A DNA stretch of 9,180 nt, taken from Bacteroidota bacterium. GTDB taxonomy: Bacteria; Bacteroidota; Bacteroidia; Flavobacteriales; Flavobacteriaceae. Position numbers and translations under genes: made by a program. Location: contig JAACDY010000116.1 of NCBI GenBank assembly GCA_009936675.1, forward strand, positions 1-9,180. Direction: 5' to 3'. How positions within the stretch are numbered: the first letter of the stretch is position 1; the number at the start of each line of letters is the position of its first letter. The notes below the pieces were generated by a model. That model was not told where the DNA came from, made no database searches, and saw only the letters and a program-made list of their open reading frames with translations. Shown here one piece after another: positions 1 to 8,213 of this stretch.

Positions 1-837
1 TCTTTTTTAGAATGGTTTATTTTCGGATTTCCTGTAATGATCCTCTTGCTCTTTGTCTGTTGGTTCTACCTTACCCGATGGGCCTTTTCGTTTAAACAAA
101 ATAGATTCCCAGGGGGCAGAGAAGAAATTTTGAGGTTGAGGAAGGAACTGGGTAAGATCAGTTATGAACAAATAGTAGTAGCTGTTGTTTTTGCATTGGC
201 CGGAATCTGTTGGATATCGAGATCTTTTGTTTTACAAAAATTTTTTCCTGCCATTGACGACACCATTATCGCCATTTTTTTCTCCTTATTGTTATTTACT
301 CTCAATTCAAAAAATAAAGATGAAAAAATTTTAAAATGGGAAGAGGCCATCAAAATGCCTTGGGGAATACTTTTGCTCTACGGTGGGGGAATGTCGTTGG
401 CAAAAGCTTTTGAAAGTAGTGGATTGGCCATTTGGATTGGTAATCAGTTGAATGTCCTCGGTTCTTTTGATTTGATCGTCTTGTTGATTCTTTTGGTCGC
501 AGCAATTAATTTTTTGACAGAAGTTACCTCCAATTTGGCGACCACGGCAATGTTATTGCCCGTTCTGGCACCCATCGCTTTGGAATTTGATTTACATCCC
601 TTTTTACTGATGACTGCAGCTGCTATTGCAGCTTCTTGTGCTTTTATGCTTCCAGTGGCCACCCCTCCCAATGCAGTGGTTTTTGGTTCAGGTTATCTCA
701 GAATCCCCGATATGGTAAGGAAAGGTTTTTTTTTAAACCTCATTTCGATTTTTACGATTGTTATAATGGTTTACTTTATGCTTCCTTTACTTTGGGATTT
801 GATTCCCGAAGAATTTCCAAAGGAATTACTGAACTAA
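1..837 (+). CDS. DASS/SLC13-family sodium-coupled anion symporter, C-terminal part (5'-truncated by window edge)
   Basis: The frame is open from base 1, so the start lies outside the window; the ATG at 37 is internal. The 278 visible residues are mostly hydrophobic helices. They include the paired signatures of divalent anion:Na+ symporters: a TEVTSNLATTAMLLP segment (nt 517 onward), and an ATPPNAVVFGSG segment followed by PDMVRKGFFLN (nt 658 onward). In family members these loops bind the carboxylate or sulfate substrate and sodium. The first loop reads Ser-Asn-Leu rather than the classical Ser-Asn-Thr. The protein would sit in the inner membrane and import sulfate or a dicarboxylate; the sequence cannot tell which. 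A sulfate role would fit the neighbouring sulfatases, but that is inference. The stop at 835-837 lies inside the end of the convergent lactate dehydrogenase gene. Family confidence is high; substrate is unknown. Confidence 0.9.
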   Translation, partial: SFLEWFIFGFPVMILLLFVCWFYLTRWAFSFKQNRFPGGREEILRLRKELGKISYEQIVVAVVFALAGICWISRSFVLQKFFPAIDDTIIAIFFSLLLFTLNSKNKDEKILKWEEAIKMPWGILLLYGGGMSLAKAFESSGLAIWIGNQLNVLGSFDLIVLLILLVAAINFLTEVTSNLATTAMLLPVLAPIALEFDLHPFLLMTAAAIAASCAFMLPVATPPNAVVFGSGYLRIPDMVRKGFFLNLISIFTIVIMVYFMLPLLWDLIPEEFPKELLN

Positions 838-1980
838 GTTTTTTCTCAGTTGTTGTGTGGTTTCACAACACATTTGTTCCATCACTTGGGTCAATTGCGC
901 TTTAAGAATTGAAATGGTATGATCCCCTCCTTTTTTACCTAAAGCGGATACCCCATACATAAAACTCCTGCCGAGGAACGTAAAATCTGCTCCCGAAGAA
1001 AGTGCCCTACCGATATCAGCTCCACCGCGAATACCACTGTCCATCATAATTTTGATCTGATCTTTGTATTTTGGGGCGATGGTCTGCAAAGACGTTATGG
1101 TCGCTTGTCCCATATCCACTTGTCTCCCTCCGTGATTGGAAATGATGATACCATCTAAACCCAATCGTATGGCTGTTTCAACATCTGCCTCAGACTCTAC
1201 TCCTTTGATCACTAATTTGCCCTTCCACAAATCCCGTAACTTTTTGACTTTTTCCTCATTCAGACGACCCTCAAAGGTATCGTTCATGAATTTACCCAAC
1301 TGACTTAAGTTGAGGTTTTTGGGCATATAAGGTTTTAAAACTTCAAAGCTGGGTTGCCCATTGATCAGCGTTTTTAAGGCCCATTCAGGACGTTTCATCA
1401 CGCGGATGATATTCTGAAGTGTCATTCTGGGGGGCATAGACAAACCGTTCCTGATATCTCTCGGACGATATCCAAATGAGGGTACATCCGACAGAATTAC
1501 CAATACAGGACATGCTACAGCATCGATTCTCTTTATCAAGTCTTTCGTGACCCTATCTTCTGCAGGGTGGTAAAGTTGGAACCAAGCCCGCCCTTCGGTA
1601 ATTTCGGCGATGGATTCAATACTCGCTGTAGTGACGGTACTTAAAACAAAAGGGATGTTGTGTTCGAATGCGGCTTTCGCTAAAATTTCAGGCGATTTGG
1701 GCCACATTAACCCTTGTAAGCCTACCGGAGAAACCCCAAAAGGAGCATCGTACTCATGTCCAAACAGTTCAGTCTTTAGACGGGCTTCTTTGAAAGGAAC
1801 CAAATAGCGTGGTTTCATTTCCACTTTCCGGAGCTCGTGGGTGTTTTTGTAAAGGTTGACATCTTCATTGCAACCTCCATCCAAATACTCAAAAGCGAAC
1901 TTGGGAATTTTCTTTTTGGCTTTGGACCTCAGGTCTTCAATCGAAGGATAACGAGGGTTGTATTGAATGGGTTTGGACAA
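826..1980 (-). CDS. lldD: FMN-dependent L-lactate dehydrogenase / alpha-hydroxy-acid oxidizing enzyme
   Basis: This is a TIM-barrel FMN enzyme of the L-lactate dehydrogenase/glycolate oxidase family, expected to oxidise L-lactate (or a related 2-hydroxy acid) to the keto acid at the inner face of the membrane. From the TTG at 1980 it has 384 residues. Visible motifs are FAFEYLDGGCNEDVN near residue 30, WFQLYHPAED near 135, VPSFGYRPRDIRNG near 168, the flavin-contacting Lys259 in LVIKGVE, SNHGGRQVD with the catalytic base His283 and Arg286, and the FMN-phosphate region DSGIRGGADIGRA...LGRSFMYG near 314-343. The open frame runs on to an ATG at 2064, but those 28 extra residues are hydrophobic, cysteine-containing and unlike the family. 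A promoter-like sequence also lies within them, so I prefer the non-ATG start giving MSKPIQYNPRYPSIEDL. In this locus it may consume L-lactate from rhamnose-derived lactaldehyde (inference). Its 3' end overlaps the transporter by 12 bp. Confidence 0.88.
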   Translation of the reverse strand: MSKPIQYNPRYPSIEDLRSKAKKKIPKFAFEYLDGGCNEDVNLYKNTHELRKVEMKPRYLVPFKEARLKTELFGHEYDAPFGVSPVGLQGLMWPKSPEILAKAAFEHNIPFVLSTVTTASIESIAEITEGRAWFQLYHPAEDRVTKDLIKRIDAVACPVLVILSDVPSFGYRPRDIRNGLSMPPRMTLQNIIRVMKRPEWALKTLINGQPSFEVLKPYMPKNLNLSQLGKFMNDTFEGRLNEEKVKKLRDLWKGKLVIKGVESEADVETAIRLGLDGIIISNHGGRQVDMGQATITSLQTIAPKYKDQIKIMMDSGIRGGADIGRALSSGADFTFLGRSFMYGVSALGKKGGDHTISILKAQLTQVMEQMCCETTQQLRKNLVQ

Positions 1981-2282
1981 AAGAAAGGAATTAAATTTTT
2001 CTAAATATAATAAAAGCTTTCCACAGTGCAGATTAAAGCAGCCGTACAAAAGGAAGTTTACCATTTGTAGCTTTTCGACTTTGCTACTTCAATTCCGACT
2101 AGGGCATGGTAAAGTTACCTGAAGATCCAATGGAGGACATAAAATCTAGTTTAAAATGTTTCGGTCTGATGTTATTTCTAATTTCCAAAGACATCCATCA
2201 ATAGTAATTAGAATACGATTAAATAAATTTATTAACTTGTAAAAAAACCAGATTTTAACCTAAACAATAAATAATTTTTTCA
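1981..2282. other. divergent AT-rich intergenic spacer between lactate dehydrogenase and GH78 genes
   Basis: About 300 bp separate the preferred lactate dehydrogenase start from the rhamnosidase start. The left part holds the candidate minus-strand promoter described separately. The right part, from about 2205 to 2282, is very AT-rich, as expected of the leader of the plus-strand rhamnosidase gene. I found no convincing TTTG/TAnnTTTG pair there, and no Shine-Dalgarno sequence before the ATG at 2283. A 32-codon open frame (2106-2204, +) lies in the middle but shows no recognisable features. No tRNA, riboswitch or intrinsic terminator was seen. Confidence 0.5.
2002..2032 (-). promoter_or_regulatory. 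candidate Bacteroidota-type promoter for the lactate dehydrogenase gene
   Basis: Read on the minus strand, TCTG (2032-2029) is followed after exactly 19 bases by TATATTTA (2009-2002). The Bacteroidota housekeeping consensus is TTTG, about 19 bases, then TAnnTTTG. The match is 3/4 and 7/8. Transcription would begin at about 1995, upstream of the TTG at 1980 but downstream of the ATG at 2064, so this site and the shorter start support each other. AT-rich DNA gives chance matches, so it remains a prediction. Confidence 0.35.
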
Positions 2283-5018
2283 ATGCGTTTCATCTATTCT
2301 ATTTTATTTTTTTTAACTCTTTATTCGGTTCAAGCTCAACCCACAAGTATTACCCAATTGGAGGTGGATAAACTCATTAATCCTGTAGGGTTGGATAGTG
2401 AAAATCCCGATTTTTCATGGATCATCAAATCTGACGATTTCAATTTAAATCAAACCCATTATCAGGTATTTGTAGCAACAGATAAAGTTTTTTCTAAAAA
2501 CAGTTTGATCTGGGATTCTGGCAAGGTCAATTCTTCGGAGTCAGTGTATATAAAGTATCAAGGAAAGCCACTTGAATATGCCACCAAGTATTATTGGACA
2601 GTGAAGGTTTGGACCAATCAATCATCAAGGCCGAAACAGAGTAAAATTAGCTCATGGACTACAGGATTGATGGGTAAAAAGCAATGGAAGTCAGATTGGA
2701 TAGGAGTTAAAAAGGAAGATATAAAGGATCCTAAAAGCCCCTACTTTACCAATGATTTTATTCTTGACAATAAAATAACATCCGCCAACTTATTCATCAC
2801 CTCCAGAGGTGTTTATGAGGCACACATCAATGGCAAAAGGGTGGGTAAGTCATATCTAACGCCTGGTTGGACTTCGTATAATAACAGAATTCAATACCAA
2901 GCCTATGATGTCAAAGAAATGCTTAGTTCGGGAGACAATAGACTGGGGGTAATTCTTGCAGATGGATGGTTTAGGAATTTTAGACCCAATAGAGGTAAGA
3001 GAAAAACAGATTATGGCGATGAAATATCTTTTATTGCAGAATTGGTTATCAGCTATGAGGACGGTACCAAGAAAAGTATCATCAATGATGACCACTGGAA
3101 TTATCATTTTGGAGCCATTCAAAGCTCATCGATATACAATGGTGAATTTGCAGATTTTAATTTATCTGACCCAACTTGGTCAATGCCAAAAAAGAAAAAT
3201 GCCCTTTCCAAAAAAGCACAGTCCGTTGATAGCTATGACGGAATGCTGGATCACACGAGAAATGAAATGATCAAAAAAAGAGAAGTTCTCGACGCCAAAG
3301 AACTGATCATCACACCATCAGGGGATAAGGTGATTGATTTTGGCCAAAACCTTGTGGGATGGGTGCAGTTTAAATCCAATCTACCAAAGGGTTCCGAGCT
3401 AAGCTTATATCATGCTGAAGTACTCGACAAGGAGGGAGAATTTTACACCACCAATCTCAGAGCAGCCAAGCAAAAAAACACTTATATATTGACTGGTGAA
3501 GCAGATCAGATTTATCATCCCACTTTTACCTTTCAAGGATTTAGATATTTAAAAATTGAAGGAATAGATCAAGTCAATATTGACGATTTTAAGGCGATTG
3601 CCCTCTATTCTGACATGGAATTTACAGGTTCGTTGACCACTTCAAATGAACTGATCAATCAGCTTCAGGAAAACATCCAATGGGGTCAGAGGGGGAACTT
3701 TTTGGACGTTCCAACAGACTGTCCTCAAAGAGATGAAAGACTTGGATGGACTGGAGATGCTCAGGCATTTTTTAGCACAGCAGGGTTCAATATGGATGTC
3801 AAAAACTTTTTCGATAAGTGGTTGATCGACTTGACTTTTGACCAAAGACCCGATGGAGCGGTACCTGGTGTGGTTCCTCATAATAATTATCTGGATCTTA
3901 ATGATTCAAAAGAACTCAGGGGAAATTTTGGAAGAACTGGTTGGGCCGATGCTGCTACCATTATTCCTTGGCATTCTTATTTAATTTATGGTGATACAAA
4001 AACCTTGGAACGCCAGTACAAAAGTATGCTAAAGTGGATTGATTTTATGACCCGGAACTCTGAGAATCATTTGTATATTAAAGAAGACCACTGGGGTGAT
4101 TGGTTGTTTTTCTCCAGAGACAATGACAATTCTGGTCGTTCTGCGGTGACCAGTAAAAAATTGATTGCCCAAGCTTTTTATTGCTATTCTACCCAATCGT
4201 TAATTAAGTCAGCAAAAGTTTTGGGTTATAACGATGATGTTCAAAAATATAAAGAACTCTATGCCAAATTGGTCAAAGCGTTTAATGATGAATTTGTCTC
4301 CAAAAACGGAATGCTGGTTTCTGATTCTCAAACCGCTTATGTATTGGCTTTACAATTTGGATTACTTTCCAAGGAAAACAGTAGAATTGCTACAGAGCGA
4401 TTGGTAAATAATATCAATGACTATGGCCACCTCACCACCGGATTTTTAGGGACGCCCTTCCTTTGTCATGTATTGTCGGATAATGGAAAAAACGAAGAGG
4501 CCATAAAATTATTACTCAGAACAGAATACCCCTCTTGGCTGTACCCCGTCACCAAGGGTGCTACCACCATTTGGGAGCGATGGAATGGTATTAAGCCCGA
4601 CGGCAGTTTTCAGTATCCCAGTATGAACTCTTTCAATCACTACGCCTATGGTGCCATTGGGGAGTGGATGTATGCCAACCTCATGGGGCTAAAAGTCAAT
4701 GAGAATTTCCCTGGCTTCAAACGTTATAAAATCCAACCACTTTTTGACAAAAACTTTGATTTCGTAAAAGGAAGTTTTGATTCCAATTATGGAAAAATTC
4801 AGATAGCCTGGACACGTAAAAATGGTAAGTTACACTTGTCACTTGATATACCCGCCAATACATCATCGGATATTGTCCTCAACAAACCAATGGAAGGGAT
4901 TTGGAAATTGGATAACTCCAAATTGGACGCTAAAATTTTAAATCAGCAAGACGATAAGGAAAAAACAACGCTGCTTTTGGGATCCGGAAAGTATAATTTT
5001 TCTTTCGAAGCCAATTAA
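2283..5018 (+). CDS. secreted GH78-family alpha-L-rhamnosidase
   Basis: This 911-residue protein hydrolyses terminal alpha-L-rhamnosyl linkages. Residues 1-19 form a type I signal peptide (cleavage expected after VQA), with no lipobox cysteine, so it is probably periplasmic or secreted. Domain order follows the usual bacterial GH78 plan: a fibronectin-III-like beta domain (about 20-125), a jelly-roll carbohydrate-binding domain (about 130-330, with VYEAHINGKRVG), the beta domain with DFGQNLVGWVQF (about 340-440), the (alpha/alpha)6 catalytic barrel (about 450-790) and a C-terminal beta domain. The catalytic acidic cluster is intact: DVPTDCPQRDERLGWTGD contains Asp479, Asp484, Glu485 and Asp492, with Glu485 the expected general acid. 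GATTIWERWNG carries Glu765, the expected base. Length and completeness are normal for the family. It runs alone on the plus strand and ends one base from the convergent sulfatase. The exact glycan and any sulfate tolerance cannot be read from sequence. Confidence 0.95.
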   Translation: MRFIYSILFFLTLYSVQAQPTSITQLEVDKLINPVGLDSENPDFSWIIKSDDFNLNQTHYQVFVATDKVFSKNSLIWDSGKVNSSESVYIKYQGKPLEYATKYYWTVKVWTNQSSRPKQSKISSWTTGLMGKKQWKSDWIGVKKEDIKDPKSPYFTNDFILDNKITSANLFITSRGVYEAHINGKRVGKSYLTPGWTSYNNRIQYQAYDVKEMLSSGDNRLGVILADGWFRNFRPNRGKRKTDYGDEISFIAELVISYEDGTKKSIINDDHWNYHFGAIQSSSIYNGEFADFNLSDPTWSMPKKKNALSKKAQSVDSYDGMLDHTRNEMIKKREVLDAKELIITPSGDKVIDFGQNLVGWVQFKSNLPKGSELSLYHAEVLDKEGEFYTTNLRAAKQKNTYILTGEADQIYHPTFTFQGFRYLKIEGIDQVNIDDFKAIALYSDMEFTGSLTTSNELINQLQENIQWGQRGNFLDVPTDCPQRDERLGWTGDAQAFFSTAGFNMDVKNFFDKWLIDLTFDQRPDGAVPGVVPHNNYLDLNDSKELRGNFGRTGWADAATIIPWHSYLIYGDTKTLERQYKSMLKWIDFMTRNSENHLYIKEDHWGDWLFFSRDNDNSGRSAVTSKKLIAQAFYCYSTQSLIKSAKVLGYNDDVQKYKELYAKLVKAFNDEFVSKNGMLVSDSQTAYVLALQFGLLSKENSRIATERLVNNINDYGHLTTGFLGTPFLCHVLSDNGKNEEAIKLLLRTEYPSWLYPVTKGATTIWERWNGIKPDGSFQYPSMNSFNHYAYGAIGEWMYANLMGLKVNENFPGFKRYKIQPLFDKNFDFVKGSFDSNYGKIQIAWTRKNGKLHLSLDIPANTSSDIVLNKPMEGIWKLDNSKLDAKILNQQDDKEKTTLLLGSGKYNFSFEAN

Positions 5019-5019
5019 T

Positions 5020-6417
5020 TTACTGGGCGTATTTCGCAATTTTCTGGTCGAGTTTTTCTTGCATTTCCAAGACCACATCTTCATGGTCGGGATGATTCGC
5101 CAGATTGTTTAGTTCCTCAGGATCTGAGGTCAGATCGTAGAGTTCGTCTTGGGCTTCAATGTTTCTGTACCTCATAAATTTCCATTTTTCGGTTCTGATG
5201 CCTTCGCTGGAGGGAATGGGCTCAAAATCCCATAAATGCTCAATCAGCAATGCATCTCTTTTAAACGGAGATTTACCAGTTTTTACATAAGGGGTCAAGG
5301 AATTTCCTTGGGTTTTAAGTTTAGAATTTATGCCTGCAAAATCCAAAATGGTTGCCGCCAAATCTACATTGGCCACCATATCTTCCACATCGTGGTGTTG
5401 GTTAACCCTGGGGTCAAAAATGATCAATGGCACCCTGACCGAATTGTCATACATCAACCACTTGCCTGCCATTTGTCTTTCACCTAGAAAGTAGCCATTG
5501 TCTCCCATCCAAATGATGATGGTATTGTCCTCAATTCCTTTGGATTTGAGCAGACCCCTAATTTTTCCCAATTCATTGTCCACTCCACCAATCATCCTGA
5601 AATAGCCTTTGAGACTTTCTTGATAGCGTTGGGGCGTGTCATATCTCCAATACCAACGGGTTCTGTTAAACCCTTCTTTTATCCCTTCGGGCAGGGCGTT
5701 AAATCTTTCATCTGAGGCATTTTTGGGGCCGGGTATTTCTATATCTCTAAAATAACCATCGACTTCTTTTTGCCAGAAATACTGTTTTTGGATTCCCTCC
5801 CAAGCGCCGTCGTGGGCATGGGGGGCACTAAAACTAATGGACAAACAAAATGGTTGGTCATTGTCTGTGTTTTCGATAAAATTTAGAGCTTTGTGTCCAG
5901 TATATCGGGTGAGATGTACCGTATCTTTTCCAATGGTTTTGTAATAATATCCTCGGTGATCTTTGAATTTATTGTTTCGATCATAGACTTCATGTTCGGA
6001 AAATGAGTTGGTCAAGTTTCCATTATTTTTAATTCCGAGTTTACCAAAAAATCCAGTCTTGTACCCTTTTTTTTGGAGTTCATGAGCATAGTTTTGTCGA
6101 TTGTAAACCGAGTCTAGCGTGGTGCCGCCCAAGGTGAATTTGTGCTTCCGTTCATACAATCCTGTGATGATGGTTGCCCGGCTAGCACCACAAATGGGTG
6201 TGGTTACAAAAGCCTTGTTGAAATAAGTTCCCTCTTTTGCCAATTGATCTCGTTCGGGGGTGATGATGATTTCATTTCCAGCGTAGCCAATGGCATCCCA
6301 CCTTTGGTCATCGGTTACAATTACAATGATATTTGGGGGTTTTTGGGTATCATTTTTTTGGTCGCATGACCAATAGAGTAGCATTAAAAAGAGAAGCTTT
6401 ATGGTGTTATTCATCAT
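5020..6417 (-). CDS. lipoprotein sulfatase, S1 (formylglycine) family
   Basis: This 465-residue arylsulfatase-superfamily enzyme hydrolyses sulfate esters, here probably on a carbohydrate. The N-terminus is a lipoprotein signal with lipobox LYWSC (Cys18), so it should be anchored to a membrane facing the periplasm or surface. PNIIVIVTDDQ supplies the metal-binding Asp36/Asp37. TPICGASRATIITG carries the C-x-A-x-R signature, with Cys76 to be converted to formylglycine and Arg80 in place. SAPHAHDG has His200/His202, WMGDNGY has Asp306/Asn307, and AGKW has Lys319. The usual GKWH motif instead reads GKLG (Lys126 kept, His lost). The C-terminus has the typical LYDLTSDPEELNNLA segment. Its start overlaps the rhaM stop as ATGA, so translation is probably coupled. 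A second Met follows the first. Subfamily and target position on the sugar are not determined. Confidence 0.93.
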   Translation of the reverse strand: MMNNTIKLLFLMLLYWSCDQKNDTQKPPNIIVIVTDDQRWDAIGYAGNEIIITPERDQLAKEGTYFNKAFVTTPICGASRATIITGLYERKHKFTLGGTTLDSVYNRQNYAHELQKKGYKTGFFGKLGIKNNGNLTNSFSEHEVYDRNNKFKDHRGYYYKTIGKDTVHLTRYTGHKALNFIENTDNDQPFCLSISFSAPHAHDGAWEGIQKQYFWQKEVDGYFRDIEIPGPKNASDERFNALPEGIKEGFNRTRWYWRYDTPQRYQESLKGYFRMIGGVDNELGKIRGLLKSKGIEDNTIIIWMGDNGYFLGERQMAGKWLMYDNSVRVPLIIFDPRVNQHHDVEDMVANVDLAATILDFAGINSKLKTQGNSLTPYVKTGKSPFKRDALLIEHLWDFEPIPSSEGIRTEKWKFMRYRNIEAQDELYDLTSDPEELNNLANHPDHEDVVLEMQEKLDQKIAKYAQ

Positions 6418-6728
6418 AAGGAGAAAACATTACTTAGGTTCAATTGTTTTGGTGAATGATCGGGGTGCGTTTCCATCAGGTCGCTCATATATTCCCACCA
6501 TTTTTGTACGATGGGATTTTCACCCAGTGACTGGGAGTCGCTTCCATTGGTTTCTTGAAATGCAAAAAGACAGTCTGTTTCTGGATCGTGGTAAATATGA
6601 TAAGACTCAACTCCTGTTTCTTTGAGCAACTGCTTTAGATCAGGCCAGATTTCGTCGTGACGTTTTTTGTATTCCGCTACCGAATTGGGTTTTAAATACA
6701 TTTTAAATGCCAGTTGATTCGATGTCAT
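6414..6728 (-). CDS. rhaM: L-rhamnose mutarotase
   Basis: This 104-residue cytoplasmic enzyme interconverts the alpha and beta anomers of L-rhamnose, feeding the isomerase step of rhamnose catabolism. The family pattern is clear: AEYKKRHDEIWPDL with Tyr20 and His24, ESYHIYHDPETDCLFAFQE in the middle, and KWWEYMSDLMETHPDHSP with the Trp77-Trp78 pair. These match the active-site Tyr, His and two Trp of the E. coli enzyme, which also has 104 residues. I chose the ATG at 6728 over the in-frame ATG at 6776 because the latter adds 16 atypical residues and would overlap the upstream sulfatase. The chosen start leaves a 19-nt gap after that sulfatase's stop. The gene ends in an ATGA overlap with the next sulfatase. 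Its place between two sulfatases ties this operon to rhamnose release. Confidence 0.94.
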   Translation of the reverse strand: MTSNQLAFKMYLKPNSVAEYKKRHDEIWPDLKQLLKETGVESYHIYHDPETDCLFAFQETNGSDSQSLGENPIVQKWWEYMSDLMETHPDHSPKQLNLSNVFSL

Positions 6729-6747
6729 TCCATTGATGATTTTAAAT

Positions 6748-8184
6748 TCAATCCATAGGTTGCCACCACTCTTCAATCTGGCGGCTCATTTCTGCAACAA
6801 TCTCAGGGTGTTTTTCAGCCAAATTGAGTTCTTCTCCTGGATCCTGTTCCAAATCAAATAATTGAATTTGATTAGAATAAAACCCATAGTAATTTGATTG
6901 AGGATCTGTGAAATCTCTAATAACTAAATCTTTGTTGGGCACCATCAACTTCCATTTTTTATTCAAGGCAACTTTATATAAAAGTGTCTCAGTTGGTTTT
7001 TCCACATTCAAAATGTCGTGGTTGTAGCATTCAATGAAAAGGGTTTCTCTCTCATTCAATTTTTCTTTGTCCATTACGTCTATACCAGGGAGGCTTTGAT
7101 CAGTAACATTTATAAAGTTTAACACAGTAGGAACCAAATCAATATTACTGACCAGTGACGAACGATTTATTTCTGGTTGGATTACTCCTGGTAGTTTGAA
7201 CATGATAGGAGTTCTTACGCCTCCCTCGTGTGGAGCCCTTTTAGAACGGGGAGCATACCGATTGCGTTTTTCCGATTGAATCCAGCCGTTGTCAGTGGTG
7301 TAAACAATCAAGGTGTTCTCTTCCAATGATTTTTCTTCTAAGTGGTTCATCAAGTCCCCAACTGTTTGATCCAGCCATTCACACATGGCCCAATATTTTG
7401 CAACATTCTCATTGGGAGCTACTTTTAAGTATTTATCCAATAGCTCCTCTGGAGGATTGTGTGGGGTGTGGGGTAAAAAAGGCGCATACCAAATAAAAAA
7501 AGGAACATCATCTTTTTGAGTTTGATCGATAAAGTTAAAAATTGGATCCAATCCCTCACGACCAATTTTTAAGCCTTCATCACCATGCCTTCCATTTCTT
7601 TGGTAATCACCGTGGGTCATACCTGCATCAAATTTGCCTTCTTCCCAAGAACCCAGCCACCATTTCCCCGACTGGAATGATCGATAGCCTTTTGTTGAAA
7701 GATAATCTGTCAAGAGTTTGTGCTTGTAAAATTTTGCTTTGATCAAATCAAATTGATCATTTCTCTCTTTGCTAAAAAGGTAATTGACTGATTTTTTTTT
7801 GGCAATCTTTTTTGGTTCTTCATCAGGATAACCACTTTTTATCCATTTACTTGCATCTCGATTTGAGTTTCCTGCATCATTACCTGTTTGGCCGTGCTGA
7901 AAAGCATATTTGCCTGTGATGATACTCGCCAATGAAGGACCGCAAAGTGGGCTGGTCACATACCCTCTGGTGTAAGTAGCAGATTCCTGTGCCAATTGGT
8001 CAATATGTGGAGTTTGGATATGAGGATGATCCATAAAACCGTAGTCTCCCCAGGCCTGATCGTCGGAAAGAATAAAAATAATGTTGGGTGATTTTCCACC
8101 CTCAAGCTTTTGGGATGTGGGACTACCACAAGAGCAAAAAAGGAAAATCAATACCGCTATGTACAATGGATAATTAAGGTTCAT
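6748..8184 (-). CDS. lipoprotein sulfatase, S1 family, with variant C-G-P-S-L active-site signature
   Basis: This 478-residue sulfatase begins with a lipoprotein signal (LFCSC, probable lipidated Cys19). PNIIFILSDDQAWGDYG provides Asp41/Asp42. The nucleophile region reads SPLCGPSLASIITG, with Cys81 as the formylglycine precursor but Leu85 where the canonical C-x-P-x-R motif has Arg. Further motifs are FQHGQTGND (His97), QSGKWWLG (Lys174, Trp instead of the usual His), LPHTPHNPP (His239/His242), TTDNGW (Asp298/Asn299) and SKRAPHEGGVRTP (Lys315). From memory, the CxPSLA, HGxTGND and GKWW combination recurs in a sulfatase group of marine Bacteroidota and Planctomycetes, which suggests a functional variant rather than a decayed gene. 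Residues 103-155 form a polar Lys/Asp-rich insert. It starts 29 nt after the upstream GH106-like stop and precedes rhaM. The substrate is presumably a sulfated rhamnose-containing glycan (inference). Confidence 0.92.
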   Translation of the reverse strand: MNLNYPLYIAVLIFLFCSCGSPTSQKLEGGKSPNIIFILSDDQAWGDYGFMDHPHIQTPHIDQLAQESATYTRGYVTSPLCGPSLASIITGKYAFQHGQTGNDAGNSNRDASKWIKSGYPDEEPKKIAKKKSVNYLFSKERNDQFDLIKAKFYKHKLLTDYLSTKGYRSFQSGKWWLGSWEEGKFDAGMTHGDYQRNGRHGDEGLKIGREGLDPIFNFIDQTQKDDVPFFIWYAPFLPHTPHNPPEELLDKYLKVAPNENVAKYWAMCEWLDQTVGDLMNHLEEKSLEENTLIVYTTDNGWIQSEKRNRYAPRSKRAPHEGGVRTPIMFKLPGVIQPEINRSSLVSNIDLVPTVLNFINVTDQSLPGIDVMDKEKLNERETLFIECYNHDILNVEKPTETLLYKVALNKKWKLMVPNKDLVIRDFTDPQSNYYGFYSNQIQLFDLEQDPGEELNLAEKHPEIVAEMSRQIEEWWQPMD

Positions 8185-8213
8185 TGTGATTTTTCTTTCA
8201 AGTTAATGAATTA

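Noticed and set aside
2067..2087. Small inverted repeat GTAGC...GCTAC upstream of the lactate dehydrogenase gene
   Set aside because: A 5-bp stem with an 11-nt loop and no T-run is too weak to call a terminator or operator.
2106..2204. 32-codon plus-strand open frame starting MVKLPEDPMED upstream of the rhamnosidase
   Set aside because: It is short, has no recognisable motif or ribosome-binding site, has an in-frame stop just upstream at 2100, and lies in a spacer expected to be regulatory.
3642..3881. Minus-strand open frame inside the GH78 gene, and similar antisense frames at 162-353, 444-671 and 2856-3122
   Set aside because: They lie wholly opposite well-supported coding sequence and encode nothing recognisable.
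6729..6776. Upstream in-frame ATG at 6776 for rhaM
   Set aside because: The 16 extra residues do not match the 104-residue family, and this start would overlap the upstream sulfatase by 29 bp.
8199..8207. 9-base word ATTAACTTG upstream of the sulfatase (minus strand), also found at 2231-2239 upstream of the rhamnosidase
   Set aside because: The distances to the two start codons differ (14 versus 43 nt), and a 9-mer match in such AT-rich DNA may be chance; not enough to call a shared operator.
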